Assembly: GCF_943192995.1 (NCBI RefSeq)
Contig: NZ_CALPCP010000002.1
Coordinates: 124,001 to 188,000, forward strand
From: Flintibacter muris
GTDB taxonomy: Bacteria; Bacillota; Clostridia; Oscillospirales; Oscillospiraceae
DNA length: 64,000 nucleotides
Reading direction: 5' to 3'
Shown: in pieces, positions 55,735-63,313 of the stretch
Position numbering within the stretch: position 1 is the stretch's first letter
How the letters are laid out: each line of letters starts with the position of its first letter
Position numbers and translations under genes: made by a program
Notes under the pieces: model-generated
Databases searched by the model: none
What the model was told of the DNA's origin: nothing
What the model saw: only the letters and a program-made list of their open reading frames with translations

Positions 55735-56651
55735 TACTTCAAAAACCCGTTGACGATCTGCTCCTCGGCCTCTTTTTCGGTCAGGCCCAGGGTCATCAGT
55801 TTGGTGAGCTGCTCCCCGGCGATTTTGCCGATGGCGGCCTCATGGACCAGCTGAGCATCCAAACAGTTGGCGGTAACCTCCGGGATGGCGGACACCACAC
55901 CCTCGTCCATGATGATGGCGTCACACTCCGAGTGGCCGTAGCAGGCGGCGTTGCCGTTGATCCGGGCCAGGAAAATCTGCCTGGACTGGTCCCGGGCCAC
56001 CGAGCGGGAGATGACGTTGGTGTGGCAGCCCTCCCCGTCCAGGTCCACGGTGAAGTCGGACTTAGCCAGCTGTTTGCCGTGAGTCATTACCTTTTCCTTG
56101 ATAATCAGGGTGGCCCTGGGGCCCAGTCTGGCGGTGGTGGTGCGGACGGTGGAGTCCACCCCCTTGATCTGGGTGGTTTCCATCTCCATGTAGCCCCCCT
56201 CCTCCATCTCAACGATGGTGGTGGGGTTCATGATGTTCTCACCGGAGCCGTCCCCCTCGCCGTAGTGGCGCTCCACATAGCGCACCCGGGCGTTTTTGCC
56301 CACGTGGAAGGTGTGGATGCCCGAATGCTCCGAGTTCTGCACCCCGCAGTTGTGGATGCCGCAGCCGGCAATAATGGTCACGTCGCTGTCCTCGCCGATA
56401 AAAAAGTCGTTGTACACCATGTCCTTCAGGCCGCTCATGCTCAGTACCACCGGGATGTGGACCGATTCGTTTTTGGTGCCCGGGCGGATGTGTATGTCGA
56501 TGCCGTCCTTGTCGGTTTTGGTGACAATGTCAATATTGGCGGTGGTGTTCCGGCCGGCCTTCTGGCCGTTGGCCCGGATGTTATAGGCCCCCTCGGGGAC
56601 CTGGTGGAGCCCGGCCACCTGCTCCAATAGGCTTTTTTGTATTGCGTCCAT
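55734..56651 (-). CDS. smsB: SufB/SufD-type Fe-S scaffold (SmsB)
   Basis: A 305-residue SufB/D-fold protein with the right-handed beta-helix (IDIHIRPGTKNESVHIPVVL, AGCGIHNCGVQNSEHSGIHTF) and C-terminal IFLARINGNAACYGHSECDA with AIIMDEGVVSAIPEV and EAAIGKIAGEQL. It is shorter than SufB (about 470) and has no partner SufD, as expected of the minimal SMS (SmsCB) system of anaerobes. With SmsC it builds Fe-S clusters in the cytoplasm. No cysteine desulfurase gene is adjacent. Confidence 0.92.
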   Translation of the reverse strand: MDAIQKSLLEQVAGLHQVPEGAYNIRANGQKAGRNTTANIDIVTKTDKDGIDIHIRPGTKNESVHIPVVLSMSGLKDMVYNDFFIGEDSDVTIIAGCGIHNCGVQNSEHSGIHTFHVGKNARVRYVERHYGEGDGSGENIMNPTTIVEMEEGGYMEMETTQIKGVDSTVRTTTARLGPRATLIIKEKVMTHGKQLAKSDFTVDLDGEGCHTNVISRSVARDQSRQIFLARINGNAACYGHSECDAIIMDEGVVSAIPEVTANCLDAQLVHEAAIGKIAGEQLTKLMTLGLTEKEAEEQIVNGFLK

Positions 56652-56667
56652 AAAAATTCCTCCTTAC

Positions 56668-56806
56668 AAAGGCCCCCTTCGCAAAGGGGGCTCCCGGCGA
56701 AGCCGGGTGGGGTTTTCTCCTACAGCGGCAGATGCCTTTTCGATAGGGGAAAACCCTCCGTCACTGCCTTCGGCAGGGCCACCTCCCTTTGCGAAGGGAG
56801 GCTTTT
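56668..56806. repeat. R2 repeat between smsC and smsB
   Basis: GCCCCCTTCGCAAAGGGGGC and CGGCGAAGCCGG at one end, then CTTCGGCAGGGCCACCTCCC and TTTGCGAAGGGAGGC at the other. Same plan as other R2 copies; inside the operon. Confidence 0.72.
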
Positions 56807-56830
56807 CCCCCTGCGGGCGGGACATGAGAG

Positions 56831-57559
56831 TTACCGCACCTTATCCGCCAGCGCCCCGCACACGCCGGGGGCGCCGCCCAGCAGCGTGGGCAGGACGTTC
56901 TTTCGGGGACCGTCGTTGATGACCTTGCCGTCGGCCAGAACGATAATCCGGTCGGCAATGTTCAGTATGCGCTCCTGGTGGGAGATGATGAGAATGGAGC
57001 CGTTGATCTTCTCATGCAGATGCTCAAAGACCTGGATCAGGTTGCTAAAGGACCACAGATCTATGCCCGCCTCCGGCTCGTCAAAGACGGACAGGCTTGT
57101 CCCCCGGGCCATGATGGTGGCAATCTCAATACGTTTCAGCTCGCCGCCTGACAGGGAGGCATCCACCTCCCGGTCAATGTAGTCCTTGGCGCACAGCCCC
57201 ACCTCAGACAGATAGTTGCAGGCCTCGGGTACGCCGATATCCTTTCCGCTGGCCAGGGTAATCAGGTCCTTCACCGTCAGCCCCTTGAAGCGCACCGGCT
57301 GCTGAAAGGCAAAGCTGATTCCCTTCCGGGCCCGGTCGGTGATGGACAGACCGGTAATATCCTCGCCGTTAAAAAGGATGCGGCCCCGGGTAGGGGTAAG
57401 GATGCCGGCAATCACCTTGGCCAGGGTGGACTTGCCGCCGCCGTTGGGGCCGGTGATGGCCACAAAGCGCTCGTCGATTTTTAAATCAATGTCGTGCAGG
57501 ATGCCCTTGTTGTCGCCGTCCTGCTCCACATCATAGCTGATGTGCTGTAGTTCCAGCAT
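56831..57559 (-). CDS. smsC: SufC-type ATPase (SmsC)
   Basis: A 242-residue cytosolic ABC ATPase. Walker A GPNGGGKST, Q-loop FAFQQPVRFKG, signature SGGELKR, Walker B LSVFDEPEAGIDLWSF and H-loop ISHQERIL. It pairs with SmsB, located 180 bp downstream on the same strand, to power Fe-S assembly. No Fe-S regulator or other suf gene (sufS, sufU) is present in the window. Confidence 0.92.
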   Translation of the reverse strand: MLELQHISYDVEQDGDNKGILHDIDLKIDERFVAITGPNGGGKSTLAKVIAGILTPTRGRILFNGEDITGLSITDRARKGISFAFQQPVRFKGLTVKDLITLASGKDIGVPEACNYLSEVGLCAKDYIDREVDASLSGGELKRIEIATIMARGTSLSVFDEPEAGIDLWSFSNLIQVFEHLHEKINGSILIISHQERILNIADRIIVLADGKVINDGPRKNVLPTLLGGAPGVCGALADKVR

Positions 57560-57697
57560 GGGGTTACCTCCCTGTATTTGGTTTGCCCTATTCTAACATA
57601 GAGCACTAAATTTGTCTACATTATTTCCTATTTTTTTACTGGGTTAATTTCAATTTGCATATCTCCCCTGTTTTCCAAAATTATACCCCTTTTCCTC

Positions 57698-57726
57698 TTG
57701 CATTACAAGATGATTTATGGTATAAA
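57698..57726 (+). promoter_or_regulatory. Promoter of the T-box operon
   Basis: TTGCAT (57698-57703), 17-nt spacer and TATAAA (57721-57726). Predicted start about 57733. Confidence 0.75.
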
Positions 57727-57744
57727 TACGGGTAGTTCAAATGT

Positions 57745-57970
57745 GTGGAACGGGAAAATAGGGAATTTTCCTCTCTCAGAGAGGACGGGCCGCCGGCTGA
57801 AAGCCCGTCTGAGACGGTTTCCCTTGGTTCGCCCGGGAGCGGCCTTCGAGAGGAGGACGGTTTCTCCGCCGTTACCGGAGGATTGAGTGCGCGTCACAGA
57901 CGCGAATGCGGGTGGTACCGCGGAAGGGTTGCCTTTCGTCCCCAGAGATTGGGGCGGAGGGTTTTTCTTT
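57745..57970 (+). promoter_or_regulatory. T-box riboswitch, phenylalanine type
   Basis: Stem I: CGGG and GGGAA at 57751-57765 pair with TTCCC and CCCG at 57819-57834, leaving a specifier loop that contains TTC (57828-57830), a Phe codon. The distal loop has GGCTGAAAGCC. The T-box itself is GGGTGGTACCGCG (57910-57922), which pairs with the uncharged tRNA 3' end, and a terminator with TTTTT (57932-57966) follows. Uncharged tRNA-Phe should allow read-through into the deacetylase and pheST. Confidence 0.93.
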
Positions 57971-57988
57971 TTTAGGAGGGTGGCTGCC

Positions 57989-59143
57989 ATGAGAATATCC
58001 CGGGGGCTGCTGCTGTTGCTGTATATCCTCTGGTGTATTACGCCGCTGAGCTTCTGCCAGGGACCACAGGCGGGAACGGCTCCGTTTTTCAGCCCTGTTG
58101 TGGAGTCTGAACCATCGGAACCGGACAGCTCTGCCCAGGACACTGAGCCAATAGAACCGGACAGCTCCGCTGAGAACATTGAGACAGTAAAACCGGACAG
58201 CTCCGCTGAGGACGTTGAGACAGTAAAACCGGACAGCTCCGCTGAAGACATTGAGACAGTAAAACCGGACAGCTCCGCTGAGGACGTTGAGACAGTAAAA
58301 CCGGACAGCTCCGCTGAGGACGTTGAGACAGTAAAACCGGACAGCTCCGCTGAGGACGCCGGGACAACAAAACCGGACAGCTCCGTTCCGGAGCAGCCCA
58401 CAGCGGCTGAGTCGCCCTCCGAGACTGAGCCGGAGAGCGAACAGAAGCCGGTGAAAAAGAACACAAAGCTCTATGTTTTGATGTACCACCATTTCATTCC
58501 GGAGGGAAAAAAATATAACAACTGGATGGTAACTGACATCCGCTTCCGGGAGGACATGCAATGGCTGGCGGACCACGGCTGGACCACCGTACTGCCCAGC
58601 CAGCTTGTTGCCGGCGAGCCCCTTCCGGATAAGGCGGTTATGCTCACCTTTGACGACGGCTACCGCAGCAACTACCAGCTGGCATACCCCCTCCTGCGGG
58701 AGTATCAGGCCAAGGCGGTCATCTCCATCATTGTCAAAAATGTGGACGACCAGCAATCCGCTTTTCTCACCTGGGATATGTGCCGGGAGATGGCCCAGTC
58801 CGGGCTGGTGGAGTTCGGCTCTCACACCTACGCCTCCCACGATGAGAACGAAAACGGCATCAAGCGGCTGGCGGGGGAGACCAGAGAGGAGTATGAGGCC
58901 CGCATCCTCCCCGACCTCCAGACCAGCATTGACCTGATGGAGGCGAACCTAGGCAAAGCCCCTCTGCTTTTCGCCTATCCCAACGGGGTTAAGGATTCCT
59001 GGGCCGCCGGCTTCATTCAAGATCATTTCTCCCTCACCCTCATCACCCGCCACGGCTCCTGCGATATATCCAAGGGGCTGTACAGCCTGAAACGGTGCAA
59101 CGTATCCATGGGGGTGCCCCTCAGCGACATATTGCCCGATTAA
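57989..59143 (+). CDS. Polysaccharide deacetylase (NodB domain), repeat-rich
   Basis: A 384-residue exported protein from ATG 57989 (8 nt after AGGAGGG). A signal peptide with hydrophobic core (LLLLLYILW) is followed by seven or so 12-residue repeats of the type PDSSAEDVETVK (about 45-134), a stalk. The NodB domain starts near 150 with VLMYHHFIPEG; TFDDGYRSN gives the catalytic/metal Asp222-Asp223, and SHTYASH gives His279 and His284; FAYPNG is motif 3. It probably N- or O-deacetylates cell-wall sugars. It sits between the Phe T-box and pheS with no own promoter evident. Confidence 0.9.
   Translation: MRISRGLLLLLYILWCITPLSFCQGPQAGTAPFFSPVVESEPSEPDSSAQDTEPIEPDSSAENIETVKPDSSAEDVETVKPDSSAEDIETVKPDSSAEDVETVKPDSSAEDVETVKPDSSAEDAGTTKPDSSVPEQPTAAESPSETEPESEQKPVKKNTKLYVLMYHHFIPEGKKYNNWMVTDIRFREDMQWLADHGWTTVLPSQLVAGEPLPDKAVMLTFDDGYRSNYQLAYPLLREYQAKAVISIIVKNVDDQQSAFLTWDMCREMAQSGLVEFGSHTYASHDENENGIKRLAGETREEYEARILPDLQTSIDLMEANLGKAPLLFAYPNGVKDSWAAGFIQDHFSLTLITRHGSCDISKGLYSLKRCNVSMGVPLSDILPD
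58121..58390 (+). repeat. Tandem 36-nt coding repeats
   Basis: Seven to eight copies of a 36-nt unit starting CCGGACAGCTC, encoding the PDSSAE-type stalk. Copies 3-7 are nearly identical, so slippage can change copy number. Confidence 0.85.
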
Positions 59144-59175
59144 ACCAAATCAATCCAAAATAAGGAGTTTTACCA

Positions 59176-60201
59176 ATGAAAGAACAGTTAGCAAAAATTA
59201 AAAGCGAGGCTATGACCGCCTTTGGGGCAGTGGCCTCCCCCGCCGCCCTGGATGAGCTGCGGGTGCGTTACCTGGGCAAGAAGGGTGAGCTCACCGCCGT
59301 TCTCAAGCAGATGGGCAGGCTGTCCCCCGAGGAGCGGCCCGCCATGGGCGCCCTGGCCAACGAGGTGCGCGCCGCCCTGGAAGAGGCCATTGAGTCCGCC
59401 GCCAAAAAGCTGGAGGAGGAGGCCCTGGAGGCCAGGCTCAAGGCCGAGTCCCTGGACGTCACCGTCCCAGGCAAGGCGCCCAAGCTGGGGCACAAGCACC
59501 CCATGTACCGCGCCCTGGACGAGATCAAGGACATCTTTGTGGGCATGGGCTTTACCGTGCTAGACGGCCCGGAGATCGAACTGGCCCAGCTGAACTTCGA
59601 CCGCCTCAACGCCGAGGAGGGCCACCCCTCCCGTGACTGGTCGGACTCCTTCTACTTCGACCGGGACGCCCGGGTGATGCTCCGGTCCCAGACCTCCCCC
59701 ATGCAGGTGCGGGCCATGGACTCCATGCCGCTGCCCATCCGTATCATTGCCCCGGGCCGGGTCTACCGCAAGGACGAGATCGACGCCACCCACTCCCCCA
59801 TGTTCCACCAGGTGGAGGGGATGGTAATTGACAAGAACGTCACCATGGCCGATTTGAAGGGCACCCTGAACCTGCTGGCCGAGGAGCTGTTCGGCAAGGG
59901 CACCGTCACCCGGTTCCGGCCCCACCACTTCCCCTTCACCGAGCCCAGCTGCGAGATGGACGTACAGTGCCACAAGTGCGGCGGCGCAGGCTGTCCCACC
60001 TGTAAGGGCGAGGGCTGGATCGAGCTGCTGGGCGCGGGGATGATCCACCCCAACGTACTGCGTATGGCCAACATTGACCCCGAAGAGTGGTCGGGCTGGG
60101 CCTTCGGCATGGGCCTGGAGCGCACCGCCATGCGCCGGTTCAAAATCGCCGACCTGCGGCTCATTTTTGAGAACGACGTGCGGTTCCTGGAACAGTTCTG
60201 A
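59176..60201 (+). CDS. pheS: Phenylalanine-tRNA ligase, alpha subunit
   Basis: A 341-residue class II synthetase subunit. It begins with an N-terminal coiled coil (MKEQLAKIKSEAMTAFG) and has HPMYRALDEIKDIF, motif 2 with GRVYRKDEIDATHSPMFHQ, FRPHHFPFTEPSCE, and motif 3 GFGMGLER-type WAFGMGLERTAM. With PheT it charges tRNA-Phe. A GGAG site precedes ATG 59176, 32 bp after the deacetylase; no terminator lies between, so both are T-box controlled. A CxxC pair (CHKCGGAGC) follows motif 2. Confidence 0.97.
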   Translation: MKEQLAKIKSEAMTAFGAVASPAALDELRVRYLGKKGELTAVLKQMGRLSPEERPAMGALANEVRAALEEAIESAAKKLEEEALEARLKAESLDVTVPGKAPKLGHKHPMYRALDEIKDIFVGMGFTVLDGPEIELAQLNFDRLNAEEGHPSRDWSDSFYFDRDARVMLRSQTSPMQVRAMDSMPLPIRIIAPGRVYRKDEIDATHSPMFHQVEGMVIDKNVTMADLKGTLNLLAEELFGKGTVTRFRPHHFPFTEPSCEMDVQCHKCGGAGCPTCKGEGWIELLGAGMIHPNVLRMANIDPEEWSGWAFGMGLERTAMRRFKIADLRLIFENDVRFLEQF

Positions 60202-60227
60202 GAAGTAATTCCTCGTTCCGCCGCAAG

Positions 60228-60411
60228 GAAAAAAGCCTCCTTTGCCAAAGGAGGTGGCATCCGCGAAGCGGATGACGGAGGATTGTGTTTGCCAAAGGCG
60301 AACGTATGAAATAAATAAGGATTTGCAAATTTACAGTACTTCGTACATTTTGCTTCGCAAAATACAATCCCCACCGCCCTGCGGGCGGAGCCCCTTTGCC
60401 AAAGGGGCCTT
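60228..60411. repeat. R2 repeat, full-length, between pheS and pheT
   Basis: 184 bp: AAAAGCCTCCTTTGCCAAAGG, ACGGAGGATTGTG, centre with ACTTCGTACATTTTGCTTCG, then CAATCCCCACCGCCCTGC and CCCCTTTGCCAAAGGGGCC. Closely matches the argG-argH copy, including the ACTTCGTACAT centre. Confidence 0.82.
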
Positions 60412-60474
60412 ACCCCTGCGTGGAACGAGGGGCGCTTTCCTGATTGACTAACGATAACAAGAGGAGTTTTGAAT

Positions 60475-63180
60475 ATGAATCTATCCAGAAAATGGCTCAA
60501 CGAATTCGTTGAGATCGACGCCGGCGACCGGGAGTTTGCCGAGGCCATGACTCTGTCTGGCTCCAAGGTGGAGCTGACCCACGACATGGGCGGGGAAATT
60601 TCCAACGTAGTGGTGGGCCGCATCCTGTCCATGGAGCGCCACCCCGATTCCGACCATATGTGGGTGTGCCAGCTGGACGTGGGCAGGGAGGAGCCGGTAC
60701 AGATCGTCACCGGGGCGTGGAACATCCACGAGGGGGATTTGGTCCCCGTGGCCCTGCACAAGTCCACCCTGCCCGGGGGCAAGAAAATTGAGAAAGGCAA
60801 GCTGCGTGGGGTGCTGTCCAACGGGATGCTGTGCTCTCTGTCCGAACTGGGCCTGGACGAGCGGGATTTCCCCTACGGTGTCATCACCGCCGCCGCCCTT
60901 TTGAACGACTACCACCCCATCGACCCGGACAAGCCCTCCATCCCGGCGGACATCAAACCAGGGGACAAGGTGTTTGGGCCAGTGATGTGCGCAGGCGTAG
61001 CAAATGTCTCCCCCTCCGGAGACGGCAAATGGGAATGCACACTGATTCGCACGGAGAATGACGGCCCCTGTGCCACTACTCTGCTGACCGACTGCCAGAA
61101 CCTTCACAAGTGGGATCTAGTGGCTTACAACACAAAGACGAATACAATCTGCACCCTGGCTGACCTCCACGCGGAACAGAAGGAGTTTCCCCACTGCATC
61201 CCCGACGGCATTTTCGTCCTTCAGGAGGACTGCAAGCCCGGGGACGATATCAAGGCCGTCACCGGACTGGACGACCATGTGGTGGAATTTGAGATTACCC
61301 CCAACCGGCCCGACTGCCTCAGCGTGATCGGCCTGGCCCGGGAGGCGGCGGCTACCTTCGACAAGCCCTGCCGCTTCCACCAGCCGGAGGTCAAGGGGGG
61401 CGGCGAGGGCGTCCTGCCTGAGCTGCTGGACGTAGAGACCCCCGACCCTGAGCTGTGTCCCCGGTACACCGCCCGAATGGTACGCAACGTGAAGATCGGC
61501 CCCTCCCCCAAGTGGATGCGGGAGCGGCTGCGGGCCATGGGTGTGCGGCCCATCAACAACATTGTGGATATCACCAACTACGTCATGCTGGAGTATGGCC
61601 AGCCCATGCATGCCTTTGACTATCGCTATGTGAAGGGCGGCAAGATCGTGGTCCGCCGGGCCCAGGACGGCGAGGAGCTGACCACCCTGGACGGAAACGT
61701 CCGTAAGCTGAATTCCAACATGCTGGTCATCGCCGACGACACCCGGGCGGTGGGTCTGGCCGGAATCATGGGCGGGCTGAACTCCGAGATCGTGGAGGAC
61801 ACGGTGGACGTGGTGTTCGAGTCGGCCAACTTCGACGGCACTACCATCCGCAAGACCGCCCTGTCCCTGGGCATGCGCACCGAGGCCAGCGCCAAGTTTG
61901 AAAAGGGGCTGGATATCCTCAACACCCTCCCCGCCGTCAACCGGGCCTGTGAACTGGTGGAGCTGCTGGGGGCCGGTGAGGTGCTGGACGGGGTGATCGA
62001 CATTTTGAACTATGTCCCTCAGCCCACTGTTTTGAAGGTGGAGCCCGACAGGATCAACGCCCTGCTGGGCACCGATGTGTCGGAGAACGTGATGTACACC
62101 ATCCTCCAGAAGCTGGGCTTTGAGACCACCAAGGAGCGGGGCATGGTGAAGGTCCCCTCCTGGCGGGGTGATGTGAAGGAGATGGCCGACCTGGCCGAGG
62201 AGGTGGCCCGGTTCTACGGCTACAACAACATCCCCACCACTCTGATGAAGGGCCAGACCACCCTGGGCGGCTACTCTCCCGAGCAGAAGCTGGAGCAGGC
62301 CCTGGGCTGCGTCTGCCGCTCCTGCGGGTATGACGAGATCATCACCTACTCCTTCATCTCCCCCACCTGGTACGACAAGATCGGCTGGGAGGCTGATGCC
62401 CCCTGCCGCCGCTCCTTCAAGATTTTGAACCCCCTGGGGGAGGACACCTCCATCATGCGCACCACCACCCTGCCCTCCATGCTGGACATTCTCGCCCGTA
62501 ACTACAACTACCGCAACAAGGACGTCCGCCTGTACGAGTTGGGCCGGATCTATCAGCCCGGCGGGGAGAACGGCCTTGCCAACGAGGCCAAGGTGCTCAC
62601 CCTGGGGGCCTGCGGCGAGAGCTTCAGCTTTTACGACCTGAAGGGAACTGTAGAGGCCATTTTGAAGGATATCCGAGCCGAGAAGGTGACCTTCCTGCCC
62701 GTGGCAGACGACCCCTCCTACCACCCCGGCCGCTGCGCCTACTTTTACAGCGGCAGCGACATGGTGGGCGTGCTGGGACAGATTCACCCCAACGTGGCCA
62801 AGAGCTTCGGCGTGGACGCTGAGCTGTACTGCGCCGAGCTGTCCCTTGACGAGCTGATGAACGCCAAAGGGGCCGACCCGGAGTATGTCCCCCTACCCAA
62901 ATTCCCCTCTGTCACCCGGGATATCGCTGTGGTGTGTGATGAGGCGGTTACCGTGGGCGCGCTGGAGAATGCCATCCGCAAGGGGGCCAAGGGCCTGCTC
63001 AAGGAGGTCTCCCTCTTTGACATCTACCGGGGCAAGGGCATTGACGAGGGCAAGAAATCGGTGGCCTTCAATCTGGTCCTCCGGGCGGACGACCGCTCCC
63101 TCACCAGCGAGGAGGCCGACGAGGACGTGAAGTCCATCCTGGCCGCCCTGGAGCGCGAGTGTGGGGCCAAGCTGCGGTAA
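60475..63180 (+). CDS. pheT: Phenylalanine-tRNA ligase, beta subunit, with insertion
   Basis: A 901-residue subunit, starting MNLSRKWLNEFVEIDAGD at ATG 60475 (GAGGAG). The usual parts are present: an EMAP/tRNA-binding fold (VVVGRILSMERHPDSDHMWVCQL), then the B3/B4 editing module (PNRPDCLSVIGLAREAA, YTARMVRNV), B5 (LKVEPDRINALLG) and the C-terminal FDX-ACB domain (FPSVTRDIAVVCDEAV). About 105 extra residues separate LSELGLDERDFPYG from DGIFVLQEDC; most PheT have these next to each other and are about 800 long. The insertion (residues about 140-245) duplicates the theme EFPHCIPDGIF. Confidence 0.96.
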   Translation: MNLSRKWLNEFVEIDAGDREFAEAMTLSGSKVELTHDMGGEISNVVVGRILSMERHPDSDHMWVCQLDVGREEPVQIVTGAWNIHEGDLVPVALHKSTLPGGKKIEKGKLRGVLSNGMLCSLSELGLDERDFPYGVITAAALLNDYHPIDPDKPSIPADIKPGDKVFGPVMCAGVANVSPSGDGKWECTLIRTENDGPCATTLLTDCQNLHKWDLVAYNTKTNTICTLADLHAEQKEFPHCIPDGIFVLQEDCKPGDDIKAVTGLDDHVVEFEITPNRPDCLSVIGLAREAAATFDKPCRFHQPEVKGGGEGVLPELLDVETPDPELCPRYTARMVRNVKIGPSPKWMRERLRAMGVRPINNIVDITNYVMLEYGQPMHAFDYRYVKGGKIVVRRAQDGEELTTLDGNVRKLNSNMLVIADDTRAVGLAGIMGGLNSEIVEDTVDVVFESANFDGTTIRKTALSLGMRTEASAKFEKGLDILNTLPAVNRACELVELLGAGEVLDGVIDILNYVPQPTVLKVEPDRINALLGTDVSENVMYTILQKLGFETTKERGMVKVPSWRGDVKEMADLAEEVARFYGYNNIPTTLMKGQTTLGGYSPEQKLEQALGCVCRSCGYDEIITYSFISPTWYDKIGWEADAPCRRSFKILNPLGEDTSIMRTTTLPSMLDILARNYNYRNKDVRLYELGRIYQPGGENGLANEAKVLTLGACGESFSFYDLKGTVEAILKDIRAEKVTFLPVADDPSYHPGRCAYFYSGSDMVGVLGQIHPNVAKSFGVDAELYCAELSLDELMNAKGADPEYVPLPKFPSVTRDIAVVCDEAVTVGALENAIRKGAKGLLKEVSLFDIYRGKGIDEGKKSVAFNLVLRADDRSLTSEEADEDVKSILAALERECGAKLR

Positions 63181-63199
63181 ATATTTTATCTATGGACGT

Positions 63200-63276
63200 G
63201 TAGGGCGGGACGACCCGGCCCGCCGTTATAAAATGCATCCCGGGGAAAACGGCGCGACGGGGTCGTCGCGCCCTAC
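63200..63276. repeat. R3 repeat copy after pheT
   Basis: GTAGGGCGGGACGACCCGGCC at the left and CGGGGTCGTCGCGCCCTAC at the right are inverted copies; the centre is non-coding. Could also end the pheT transcript, but no T-run follows. Confidence 0.7.
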
Positions 63277-63313
63277 CCCCTGTATCCAACCACCAAACAA
63301 AGGAGTATCTGTC

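Noticed and set aside
58121-58390. 36-nt repeats considered as a CRISPR array
   Set aside because: Units are directly adjacent with no unique spacers, are in-frame and encode a repeat stalk.
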